From Leucobacter musarum subsp. musarum (lineage in GTDB: Bacteria > Actinomycetota > Actinomycetes > Actinomycetales > Microbacteriaceae), in the NCBI RefSeq assembly GCF_001273845.1, contig NZ_JHBW01000065.1, forward strand, positions 62,001 to 126,000: 64,000 nucleotides of DNA, in the 5' to 3' direction. Of this stretch, positions 33,832 to 41,513 are shown in pieces. The notes below the pieces were generated by a model. It saw nothing but the letters and a program-made list of their open reading frames with translations. It did no database searches and was not told where the DNA came from. The translations under genes were made by a program, and so were the position numbers. The number at the start of each line of letters is the position of its first letter. Position 1 is the first letter of the stretch.

Positions 33832-34509
33832 TTAGGCCGCTTGCGCGCGCAGCTCGGCGAGCTCGCGGCCCGAACGAGTGGCGTGCTCTTCTGCCTGCTC
33901 CTTGAGCGAGGCGCCGAGATCAGCGAAGGCGTCGAGCGCAGGGTTCACGCCGACAAGCGTGAAGGGGCGCTCCACCACGCGAAGGTCGAGCCCCCAGACA
34001 TCCTCGAGCACGCGGCGCAGCCACGGCGTCGAGTGGTCCCAGCCCTCCTTGGGTGTGCCGGGGCTGTAGTTGCCGCCGAGCACCGTGACGAGCGTCGCCG
34101 GCTTGCCCTGGAGCGCGGTGCCCTCGGGGTTGATGCGTGGATCGGTGTACGCGACGTCGAACCAGGTCTTGAAGTGCTGCGAGACGCCGAAGTTGTAGAG
34201 CGGCACGGTGAAGAGCAGGGCGTCGGCCGAGATGAGCTCGTCGGCGAGCGTGGTCGCGAGCTCGGCTGCGGCGCGCTGCTGGTCGTTGCGGTCGGCCTCG
34301 GGTACGAACCCGGTGGTGACGGCGGTCTGCCAGACCTCAGCCGAGATGGGGTTCGCGGCCACGTCGCGGCGCACGATCGCGGAGTCGGGGTGGGCCGCGG
34401 TCCACTCCTGCTCGACAAGGTCGCCGAGTGCACGGCTGGCGGAGGTGGCGGGGAGGATGCTCGCATCCAGGCGGAAGAGGGTCACACTGACTCCAATCAA
34501 GTTGCTCAT
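33832..34509 (-). CDS. azoR: FMN-dependent NADH-azoreductase/quinone reductase (AzoR family)
   Basis: This 225-residue flavodoxin-like protein matches AzoR: LIGVSVTLFRLDASILPATSASRALGD (altered phosphate loop), DALLFTVPLYNFGVSQHFKTWFDVAY, then LQGKPATLVTVLGGNYSPGTP and WLRRVLEDVWGLDLRVV. It reduces quinones and azo compounds by two-electron transfer. ATG 34509 is chosen; longer frames run into the regulator gene. It is divergent from an HxlR-type regulator that probably represses it under non-stress conditions. Confidence 0.88.
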   Translation of the reverse strand: MSNLIGVSVTLFRLDASILPATSASRALGDLVEQEWTAAHPDSAIVRRDVAANPISAEVWQTAVTTGFVPEADRNDQQRAAAELATTLADELISADALLFTVPLYNFGVSQHFKTWFDVAYTDPRINPEGTALQGKPATLVTVLGGNYSPGTPKEGWDHSTPWLRRVLEDVWGLDLRVVERPFTLVGVNPALDAFADLGASLKEQAEEHATRSGRELAELRAQAA

Positions 34510-34510
34510 A

Positions 34511-34558
34511 GTCGCTATGTTTTTCTGAGCGACTCGGCTGAGTGTAGCACGGTACAAT
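34511..34558 (+). promoter_or_regulatory. azoR-hxlR divergent control region
   Basis: The dyad GTCGCT-N11-AGCGAC (34511-34516, 34528-34533) lies directly upstream of the azoR start and could bind the HxlR protein. TACAAT (34553-34558) is the -10 of the regulator gene, 6 nt before its ATG. Confidence 0.45.
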
Positions 34559-34564
34559 CGGAGC

Positions 34565-34900
34565 ATGGCAGACCCCCAGCACGACCGGCACGAATGCGAT
34601 GCCGCCGTCAGTCTCGCCTTCTCCATTCTCGGCAAGCGCTGGAACGGCATGATCATCGACGCGCTCGGCAGCGGGGCGCTGTCGTTCGCCGAGGTGCGAC
34701 GAGCTGTGCCCGGTATCAGTGACGCCGTGCTCTCCGACCGCCTCACCGAGCTGGCCGAGGCGATGCTCGTCTCGCGCACGGTCGACGCGGGCCCACCCGT
34801 CTCCGTGAACTACGCGCTCACTGTCGGCGGCGAGCAACTCCTGCCCGTGCTCGACGATCTCGGCCGCTGGGCCGAAGCCAACCTGCCGGCACGCAGCTAG
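34565..34900 (+). CDS. HxlR-family transcriptional regulator
   Basis: This 111-residue winged-helix regulator has the family layout with a single Cys near the N-terminus (HECDAAVSLAFSILGKRWNGMIIDALGSG). FAEVRRAVPGISDAVLSDRLTELAEAMLVSRTV and YALTVGGEQLLPVLDDLGRWAE follow. Related QorR/HypR-type proteins sense quinones or disulfide stress through that Cys and repress reductase genes, which fits the divergent azoreductase. The mRNA is leaderless (TACAAT, 6 nt, ATG). Confidence 0.85.
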   Translation: MADPQHDRHECDAAVSLAFSILGKRWNGMIIDALGSGALSFAEVRRAVPGISDAVLSDRLTELAEAMLVSRTVDAGPPVSVNYALTVGGEQLLPVLDDLGRWAEANLPARS

Positions 34901-35077
34901 GATCATTGCGCCGCCGGGCACCGCCTGGCTCGTCGCTGCGTCTACGCTCGCCGCGAACGTCGTCACGCCCCCTGGAACCGCTCGCGGCACCGGCGTAGGG
35001 TCGAAGACGCGGGAGAGCGGGATGACTGCTGGTACCGGACCGAAGGCGATCCTGCCCTCCGTAGAGAGGGAACCACC

Positions 35078-36154
35078 ATGCGAGCAGCTCGGTACTACGG
35101 CCGTGAAGACATCCGTATCGAGGACATCGACCCCCAGCCCCTGCAGCCAGGCACGGTGCGCATCGAAGTCGCCTGGACCGGCATCTGCGGCAGCGACCTG
35201 CACGAGTACTTGGACGGCCCGATCTTCGTGCCGCCGGCGGGCCACCCGCACCCGATCTCTGGCGAGGATGCGCCGGTGACCCTCGGGCACGAGTTCTCGG
35301 GTGTGATCAGCGAGCTCGGTGAGGGGATCACCGACCTGGAGGTCGGGCAGCACGTCGTGGTCGAGCCGTACATCATCGACTCCTCGGTCGATACCGGCCC
35401 CGAAAGCACCGACTATCACCTCTCCGAGCACATGAACTTCATCGGATTGGGTGGGCGCGGTGGCGGGCTTTCCGAGAACGTCGTCGTCGAACGCCGCTGG
35501 GTGCACCCCGTCGCCGAGACGGTGGCCCTCGACGAGGCAGCGCTCATCGAGCCCCTCTCAGTGGCCCACCACGCCGTCAAGCGCTCGGGTGTCGAGGCCG
35601 GCAAGTGGGCGCTGATCGGCGGTGCCGGGCCAATCGGGCTGCTGACCGCTGCGGTGCTGAAGGCCGAGGGGGTCAACGTCATCATCTCTGAGATCAGCTC
35701 GCTGCGTCGCCAGAAGGCGCTCGACGCGGGCGTCGCCGACGTCGCGCTGAACCCCGCCGAGGTCGATGTCGTTACCGAGGTGAAGGCACTCACCGGCGGG
35801 CGAGGGGCCGACGTCGCTTTCGAAGCCACGAGCGTGCAGGTGGTGTTCGACACGTTGGTCGACGCGGTGCGACCCCAGGGCGTTATCGTCGTCATCTCCA
35901 TCTGGGGTCACCCGGCAAGCCTCGATATGCAGAAGCTCGTGCTGAAGGAGATCGACCTGCGCGGCACCATCGCGTACGTCAACGACCATCCGGCCACCAT
36001 CGCGCTCGTCGAGAGCGGCAAGATCGACCTGAAGCCGTTCATCACCGGAAAGATCGCGCTCGACGATCTCGTCTCCCAGGGCTTCGATACGCTCATCAAC
36101 CACAACGAGACCGCGGTGAAGATCCTCGTCTCGCCGAGCGGCGCCGGCCTCTGA
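35078..36154 (+). CDS. 2,3-Butanediol dehydrogenase-like zinc alcohol dehydrogenase
   Basis: This 358-residue MDR enzyme begins MRAARYYGREDIRIEDI and has GICGSDLHEYLDGPIFVP and GHEFSGVI (catalytic zinc Cys and His). The Rossmann motif is LIGGAGPIGLLTAAVLKAEG near residue 180, and HMNFIGLGGRGGGLSE follows. These match (R,R)-butanediol/acetoin dehydrogenases. Unusually, the structural-zinc loop (about 108-125, IIDSSVDTGPESTDYHLSE) contains no Cys. The ATG follows GAGAGGG. A PoxB-type gene is 150 nt downstream beyond a terminator, so both act on pyruvate-derived overflow products. Confidence 0.82.
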   Translation: MRAARYYGREDIRIEDIDPQPLQPGTVRIEVAWTGICGSDLHEYLDGPIFVPPAGHPHPISGEDAPVTLGHEFSGVISELGEGITDLEVGQHVVVEPYIIDSSVDTGPESTDYHLSEHMNFIGLGGRGGGLSENVVVERRWVHPVAETVALDEAALIEPLSVAHHAVKRSGVEAGKWALIGGAGPIGLLTAAVLKAEGVNVIISEISSLRRQKALDAGVADVALNPAEVDVVTEVKALTGGRGADVAFEATSVQVVFDTLVDAVRPQGVIVVISIWGHPASLDMQKLVLKEIDLRGTIAYVNDHPATIALVESGKIDLKPFITGKIALDDLVSQGFDTLINHNETAVKILVSPSGAGL

Positions 36155-36165
36155 ACTGAGTGCCT

Positions 36166-36196
36166 CCCGGCGGTGCGGGCAACTCGCGCCGCCGGG
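36166..36196 (+). terminator. Terminator hairpin after the butanediol dehydrogenase gene
   Basis: A 12-bp stem (36166-36177 with 36185-36196, one G-T pair) with a 7-nt loop starts 11 nt after the stop codon. Confidence 0.7.
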
Positions 36197-36303
36197 TCGT
36201 CACCCCTCCCGGGAAAACCGCACTTACACAACACCGAAGTGCCGCAGTAGTACTCGCTCCACCCACACCCCACCGACGCTCCACCGAACAGAGAGGTCGC
36301 CCC

Positions 36304-38028
36304 ATGACCACCGTCGCCGAACACATCGTCGCCACACTGAAGTCCAACGGAGTCGAACGGGTCTATGGCCTGCCGGGCGACTCTCTGAACGGGTTCACCG
36401 ACGCGCTCCGCAAAGACGGGTCGATTCGCTGGGTGCGTGTGCGGCACGAAGAATCGGCGGCGTTCGCTGCCGCCGCCGACGCGGCGACGACGGGTGAGCT
36501 GGCGGTGGTGGCCGGATCCTGCGGCCCCGGAAACCTGCACCTCATCAACGGGCTCTACGACGCGAACCGTTCGCGCGTGCCCGTGCTCGCGATCGCCGCC
36601 CACATTCCGACGAGCGAGATCGGCACCAACTACTTCCAGGAGACGCACCCGCAAGACCTCTTCCGCGAGGCGAGCGTCTACAGCGAGTACGTCGCGAGCC
36701 CGAGCCAGATGCCGCGCGTGCTCGAGATTGCGATGCGCACCGCCATCGAGCGCCGGGGCGTCGCCGTCGTGGTGATCCCGGGCGACGTCGCGCTGGCCGA
36801 CGCGCTGACGACCGCGACCCATGTCATCGAACGGGCCCGCCCCGTCGTGGTGCCGAACGATGCCGAGCTCGATCGCGCCGCCGAGATATTGAACGGTGCG
36901 AAGCGGGTCACCATCCTCGCCGGTGCCGGCGTCGAAGGCGCGCACGAGCAGGTGGTCGCGCTGGCGGATCGCCTCGGCGCCCCCATCGTGCACGCGCTAC
37001 GGGGCAAGGAATTTATCGAATACGACAACCCGTTCGATGTCGGCATGACCGGTCTGCTTGGGTTCGCCTCGGGGTTCCGCGCGATGGATGGCGCCGACGC
37101 CCTGCTGATGCTCGGCACGGATTTTCCGTACGCGCAGTTCTATCCCGAGAAGGCCCGCACGATCCAGGTCGATATTCGCGGCGAGCAACTCGGCCGTCGG
37201 CACCCCGTCGATCTGGGGCTGGTCGGTGACGCGGGCGCGACGGCTCATGCACTGCTCGAGCGCATCACGGGTGGTCGCGACCGCATGCACCTCGACGACG
37301 CCCGGGCGCACTACGTGAAGACCCGCGCGAAGCTCGACGAGCTCGCGGTGCCGTCGAAGCGCGCGCAGCCGATCCACCCGCAGTACCTCGCCAAGCTGCT
37401 CGATGACGCGGCGGCCGACGACGCCGTCTTCACCGCGGATGTCGGATCACCCACCGTGTGGGCCGCCCGCTACTTCACCATGAATGGCAAGCGCCGACTC
37501 ATCGGCTCGTTCAGCCACGGCTCCATGGCGAACGCGCTGCTGCACGGCATCGGTGCGCAGGCCGCGCACCCCGGCCGGCAGGTCATCGCGCTCGCGGGCG
37601 ACGGTGGGCTCGCGATGATGCTCGGCGAGCTCATCACGCTCACGCAGAACCGCCTGCCGGTGAAGACGATCGTCGTGAACAACTCGTCACTGAACTTCGT
37701 GGAGCTCGAGATGAAGGCGGCCGGATTCGTGAACTACGGCACCGACCTCGAAAACCCGAACTTCGCCGATGTGGCGCAGGCGCTCGGCATCTTCGCGCGG
37801 CGCGTGGAACGGTCGGAGGATCTGCCCGCGGCGCTCGCCGAGGTGCTCGCTCACGACGGCCCAGCGCTGCTCGACGTGGTCACCGAGCGACAGGAGCTCT
37901 CGATGCCGCCCGCCGTCACCGCCGAACAGGTGAAGGGGTTCGCGCTCTACGCGATCCGCACCGTCATGTCGGGCCGCGGCGACGAACTGCTCGACCTCGC
38001 CCGCGCGAACTGGCGCCAGCTGTTCTGA
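36304..38028 (+). CDS. poxB: Pyruvate oxidase/pyruvate:quinone dehydrogenase (PoxB-like ThDP enzyme)
   Basis: This 574-residue thiamine-diphosphate enzyme is close to E. coli PoxB in length. The ThDP domain starts TVAEHIVATLKSNGVERVYGLPGDSLN with the catalytic Glu in VRHEESAAFAAAADA. The central FAD/NAD-fold domain is about 190-340. The ThDP-binding motif is GDGGLAMMLGELITLTQNRLPVKTIVVNN. The C-terminal RGDELLDLARANWRQLF resembles the amphipathic membrane-attachment helix of PoxB. It converts pyruvate to acetate and CO2, passing electrons to quinone. ATG 36304 follows AGAGAGG. Confidence 0.88.
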   Translation: MTTVAEHIVATLKSNGVERVYGLPGDSLNGFTDALRKDGSIRWVRVRHEESAAFAAAADAATTGELAVVAGSCGPGNLHLINGLYDANRSRVPVLAIAAHIPTSEIGTNYFQETHPQDLFREASVYSEYVASPSQMPRVLEIAMRTAIERRGVAVVVIPGDVALADALTTATHVIERARPVVVPNDAELDRAAEILNGAKRVTILAGAGVEGAHEQVVALADRLGAPIVHALRGKEFIEYDNPFDVGMTGLLGFASGFRAMDGADALLMLGTDFPYAQFYPEKARTIQVDIRGEQLGRRHPVDLGLVGDAGATAHALLERITGGRDRMHLDDARAHYVKTRAKLDELAVPSKRAQPIHPQYLAKLLDDAAADDAVFTADVGSPTVWAARYFTMNGKRRLIGSFSHGSMANALLHGIGAQAAHPGRQVIALAGDGGLAMMLGELITLTQNRLPVKTIVVNNSSLNFVELEMKAAGFVNYGTDLENPNFADVAQALGIFARRVERSEDLPAALAEVLAHDGPALLDVVTERQELSMPPAVTAEQVKGFALYAIRTVMSGRGDELLDLARANWRQLF

Positions 38029-38078
38029 GCGGGATACTGCACCCAACGCCCCTGATCTGAGCCGCTGAACCCCTGCAA

Positions 38079-38130
38079 TCTCGCCGAGCCCCTCCTATCT
38101 GTGCGCACAGATGAGAGGGGCTCGGCGAGA
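38079..38130. terminator. Very long (about 26-bp) hairpin between convergent genes
   Basis: A 16-bp perfect outer stem (38079-38094 with 38115-38130) continues, after one mismatch and a G-T pair, into the palindrome ATCTGTGCGCACAGAT (38097-38112). A partial copy of the right arm (GGAGGGGCTCGGCGGAGG) follows from 38133. It is probably the terminator for poxB and the MFS gene. Confidence 0.75.
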
Positions 38131-38223
38131 ATGGAGGGGCTCGGCGGAGGGGACGGGGTGTGCGCAGCTGCCGCGGCGGCGGCTCCGCGGGAGGGGCCGG
38201 ATCGGGGTGCGCGGCAGGCCGGG

Positions 38224-39666
38224 CTAGTTCGGGAGCGCCGGGCGCTGCTCCTGGCCCGCACCGCGCGGAATGAACAGCGACAGCACCAGCGCGATGACGC
38301 CGGCGCCGATCGCGAGCCAGAAGCACACATCGAACGCGGCGCGGCTCGGCATCGCCTGACCGTTGAACTCCGTCGTCATCGCGGCGAGTACCCCGCCCAT
38401 CACGGCTGACGCGCTCGACGTGCCGACGGAGCGGAACAGCGCGTTGAGTCCGTTCGAAGCGCCGGTTTCGTGCGCGGGCACCGAACGCATGATGATCATC
38501 GGCATCGCGGCGAAGGTGAACCCGATGCCCACGCCGATGAGCAGGTTCGCGGCGAAGACGTGCCATACCTCGCTCGACCAGATCAGCATGAACGCGTAGG
38601 CGAGCACGATCGTGGCCGTGCCGGCGGTGAAGAGTGGCCGCGGGCCGACAGTGCGCTCGAGCCACCCCGAGAGCGGCGAGATGATCATCATCACGATGCC
38701 GGCGGGCATCACGACGAGAGCGGCCTGCATCATGTCGAGGCCGAAGCCCGACCCCGAGGCGACGGGCAACTCGAGCAGTTGCGGAAACGCGACGTTCGAG
38801 GAGAACAGTGCGAAGCCCATGCCGATCGCGGCGATGTTGGTGAAGAGCACCGCGGGGCGGGCGGCGACCCTGAGATCGAGCAGCGGATCCTTCGCCCGCA
38901 TCTGGTACCAGCCCCACAGCAGCAGCACCGCGATGCCGCCGATGATGGTGGTCAGCGTGAGCGGCGACGTCCAGCCCCAGTCTGCGCCGCGCGACACGAA
39001 CAGCAGGATGCCGGTGAGGCCGATCGCGAGCCCGATCGCGCCCAGCACGTCGAGCCGACCGGAGCTGCGCAGCACGTCACCGGGCACGAGCCAGGCGATC
39101 AGCGGCACACCGAGCACGCCGAGCCCGGCGGCGAGCCAGAACAGGGCGTGCCAGTCGGCGTTGATCGCGAGATATGCGGCGAGGGGCATCCCCACCGCAC
39201 CGCCCACGCCCATCGTGGCGCTCATGAGCGCGACGGCCGTGCCGAGTCGCTCGGGCGGCAGCACGTCGCGCATGATCGCGATGCCCAGAGGAATCACGCC
39301 GGTCACCACGCCCTGCAGCGCGCGCCCGATGATGACACCCACGATCGTGCCCGACACGGCGGCGATCACCGAGCCGACGATGAGCACCGCGAGCAGCACG
39401 ACGACCACGCGCTTCTTGCCGAAGAGGTCGCCAAGGCGACCCGAGATCGGCGTCGCGACCGCTGCGACGAGCAGGGTGATCGTGACGACCCACGAGGTAT
39501 CTTCGCGCGAGGCATGCAGCAGCTCGGGCAACTCGGCCTGCAGCGGCACGACGAGCGTGAACATGAACGACGAGCAGAGCCCCGCGTATGCGAGTGCGGC
39601 GACGGTGGCCCACCGGGGAGGGGTTCGTGAAAGCCGATTCCGTTGATTCTCCGCCGCATTCCCCAC
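38224..39666 (-). CDS. MFS drug exporter of the DHA2 (EmrB/QacA) family
   Basis: This 480-residue, multi-helix exporter has LCSSFMFTLVVPLQAELPELL (helix 1), VAAVATPISGRLGDLFGKKRVVVV (motif A), VVTGVIPLGIAIMRDVLPPERLGTAVALMSATMGVGGAVGMPLAAYLA (motif C, antiporter) and a later ANLLIGVGIGFTFAAMP. It is a likely proton/drug antiporter. The GTG start at 39666 is supported by TACACT exactly 6 nt upstream, a leaderless signature. A VOC gene lies upstream in the same direction, and a G/C-rich hairpin between them may separate the transcripts. Confidence 0.88.
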   Translation of the reverse strand: MGNAAENQRNRLSRTPPRWATVAALAYAGLCSSFMFTLVVPLQAELPELLHASREDTSWVVTITLLVAAVATPISGRLGDLFGKKRVVVVLLAVLIVGSVIAAVSGTIVGVIIGRALQGVVTGVIPLGIAIMRDVLPPERLGTAVALMSATMGVGGAVGMPLAAYLAINADWHALFWLAAGLGVLGVPLIAWLVPGDVLRSSGRLDVLGAIGLAIGLTGILLFVSRGADWGWTSPLTLTTIIGGIAVLLLWGWYQMRAKDPLLDLRVAARPAVLFTNIAAIGMGFALFSSNVAFPQLLELPVASGSGFGLDMMQAALVVMPAGIVMMIISPLSGWLERTVGPRPLFTAGTATIVLAYAFMLIWSSEVWHVFAANLLIGVGIGFTFAAMPMIIMRSVPAHETGASNGLNALFRSVGTSSASAVMGGVLAAMTTEFNGQAMPSRAAFDVCFWLAIGAGVIALVLSLFIPRGAGQEQRPALPN

Positions 39667-39723
39667 GCGAGGAGTGTATCGGGTGCGTGAAGAGGCGAGC
39701 GGGCGGCGGGGCGGGCCCGCCGG

Positions 39724-40173
39724 TCAGGCCTGCGGCGTCAGCTCCTCGGCCAGCGCGACGATGATGCCCTCGGGGCCGCGCAGGTAGCAGAGACGATACT
39801 GGTCTTCGTAGCGGGCGATCGACCCGATGAGCTCGCCGCCGACCGCGCTCATGCGGTCGACCGTGGCGTCGACGTCGGTCACCGCGAACATGATGCTGCG
39901 CAGCCCGAGCGCCTGGGGCGTGTCGGGCGAGGGCGTCGTCTCGACGGCGGCGGGCTCGTCGAACCGGGTGAGTTCGATGATCCCGCTGCCGTCAGGGGTG
40001 CGCATCATCGCGATTTCAGCGCGCAGCCCAGGGATGCCGACCACCGTGTCGACCCAGTCACCCGAGATCGGGGAGCGGCCGTCGACGTTCAGGCCGAGCT
40101 CGACGAAAAAGTCGATCGCGGCCTCGAGGTCGCGCACGACGATGCTGATGTGATCCAAACGCTGCAGTGCCAT
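39724..40173 (-). CDS. VOC-family protein
   Basis: This 149-residue glyoxalase-fold protein has LDHISIVVRDLEAAIDFFVELGLNVDGR and a second half GLRSIMFAVTDVDATVDRMSAVGGELI, ending YRLCYLRGPEGIIVALAEEL with the metal-ligand Glu. The substrate is unknown. TATTCT lies 7 nt before the ATG, suggesting leaderless mRNA. It precedes the DHA2 exporter gene; VOC proteins can bind toxic compounds, but a resistance role here is only a possibility. Confidence 0.78.
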   Translation of the reverse strand: MALQRLDHISIVVRDLEAAIDFFVELGLNVDGRSPISGDWVDTVVGIPGLRAEIAMMRTPDGSGIIELTRFDEPAAVETTPSPDTPQALGLRSIMFAVTDVDATVDRMSAVGGELIGSIARYEDQYRLCYLRGPEGIIVALAEELTPQA

Positions 40174-40230
40174 ACGGCAGAGAATACGCGTTCGAAACCC
40201 CCGGTGCCAGAGTGGTGTGCAGTGCGGAAC

Positions 40231-41367
40231 TTACGCCGCGAGACGCGACGGCGCGATACCCGCGAGCACGCCGAGCAACGAGTCGGGCACGAGGCCGGTG
40301 TCGGCGCGGCCGTCGCGCACGATCGCCGCGATCTGCGATCCGAGCTCCGCGGTCGTCGCACCCATGTCTGCGCCCGCGAGTGCGGGCAGCGATCCGAGCA
40401 CCTCGACGGTCGCGGCCTCGACGGCGCGCGCCGCCTCGCCCTCGCCGAGGTGACCGAGCATGAGGGCGAGCGAGAGGATCGCCCCGGCGGGATTCGCCCA
40501 GCCCTTCCCAGCGATGTCGGGCGCCGATCCGTGGATCGCCTCGAACATACTGGGGGCGGTGCCGTCGAGATTGAGGTTGGCGCTGGTCGCGACGCCGAGC
40601 CCGCCCTGGATCACCGCGCCGAGATCGGTGATGATGTCGCCGAAGAGGTTGTCGGTCACCACGACGTCGAAGCGCTCGGGGGTGAGCGGCAGGTGGAAGC
40701 ACATCGCGTCGACGTGCACGTAGTCGAGCTCGACCTCCGGGTAGCGCTCGCCGACCTCGCTGACGACCTGCTGCCAGAGCTGCCCGGCGGCGACCAGGAT
40801 GTTGGTCTTGTGCACGAGCGTCAGCTTCTTGCGGCGGCCGAGCGCGAGGCGGAACGAGAAGTCGACCACGCGCTCGATACCGGCGCGCGTGTTCAGCGAC
40901 TCCTGCATCGCGACCGCATTCGGGGTGCCTGCGTGCACCGTGGAGCCGCGGCCGACGTAGGCGCCCTCGGTGTTCTCACGCACGATGACCATCTCGCACC
41001 GCTCGGGAGCCAGATCGGCGATCGGTGTGGGCACGCCGGGGTAGAGGCGCACCGGGCGCACGTTCGCCGCCTGCTGGAAGCGCTGACGCATCTCGAGGAT
41101 GAATCCGCGCTCAAGAATGCCGGGGGTGACGCGGGGGTCTCCCATGGAGCCGAACAGGATCGCGTCCTTGTCGCGCAGCTGCGCCTCGACGGCGTCGAAC
41201 AGTTCGCCGGTCTCGAGGTAGTGGTTTGCGCCCGCGGCGAAGGTGCTGCGGTCGGTCGTGAACCCGAAGCGCTGCTCGGCGGCGTCGAGCACCTCGAGCG
41301 CGCAGCCGACCACCTCGGGGCCGATGCCGTCGCCGGGAAGTACCGCGATCGTGTAGCTGTTCGTCAT
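40231..41367 (-). CDS. Isocitrate/isopropylmalate dehydrogenase family enzyme (tartrate/D-malate dehydrogenase type)
   Basis: This 378-residue beta-decarboxylating dehydrogenase has the start YTIAVLPGDGIGPEVV, substrate-binding Arg residues in RQRFQQAANVRPVRLYPG and VIVRENTEGAYVGRG, and the catalytic LVHKTN Lys. The metal site Asp is in DNLFGDIITDLGAVIQGGLGVATSANLN, and the NAD site is HGSAPDIAGKGWANPAGAILS. It could be LeuB, but no leu genes are near and its promoter region carries the operator of the catabolic regulon. A 2- or 3-hydroxyacid such as a malate derivative is a likelier substrate. ATG 41367 is chosen. Confidence 0.82.
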   Translation of the reverse strand: MTNSYTIAVLPGDGIGPEVVGCALEVLDAAEQRFGFTTDRSTFAAGANHYLETGELFDAVEAQLRDKDAILFGSMGDPRVTPGILERGFILEMRQRFQQAANVRPVRLYPGVPTPIADLAPERCEMVIVRENTEGAYVGRGSTVHAGTPNAVAMQESLNTRAGIERVVDFSFRLALGRRKKLTLVHKTNILVAAGQLWQQVVSEVGERYPEVELDYVHVDAMCFHLPLTPERFDVVVTDNLFGDIITDLGAVIQGGLGVATSANLNLDGTAPSMFEAIHGSAPDIAGKGWANPAGAILSLALMLGHLGEGEAARAVEAATVEVLGSLPALAGADMGATTAELGSQIAAIVRDGRADTGLVPDSLLGVLAGIAPSRLAA

Positions 41368-41404
41368 GGTCGATCCTTTCGACGGCGGTCGGCCGCACAC
41401 GCCT

Positions 41405-41447
41405 TTGAATTGGGCCTCTTGGTGATCTATATTAAATGGTAAGACCA
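41405..41447 (+). promoter_or_regulatory. Promoter and GntR operator of the catabolic locus (site 1)
   Basis: TTGAAT (41405-41410), a 17-nt spacer and TATATT (41428-41433) drive the aldehyde dehydrogenase gene. TGGTAAGACCA (41437-41447) covers the start point and fits the FadR-subfamily pattern TNGTNNNACNA. On the minus strand TAATAT next to it can serve the dehydrogenase gene. The same 11-mer occurs at 51147-51157. Confidence 0.6.
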
Positions 41448-41513
41448 CTCAGCGCGACGTCTCGGGTGCACCGCAGCACCGCGAACCGCGCGCTCACGCC
41501 GCAGGGAGCCGCC

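Noticed and set aside
40231..41367. Assignment of the decarboxylating dehydrogenase as LeuB
   Set aside because: It is possible by family, but there are no leucine genes nearby and the shared GntR operator places it in the catabolic locus.
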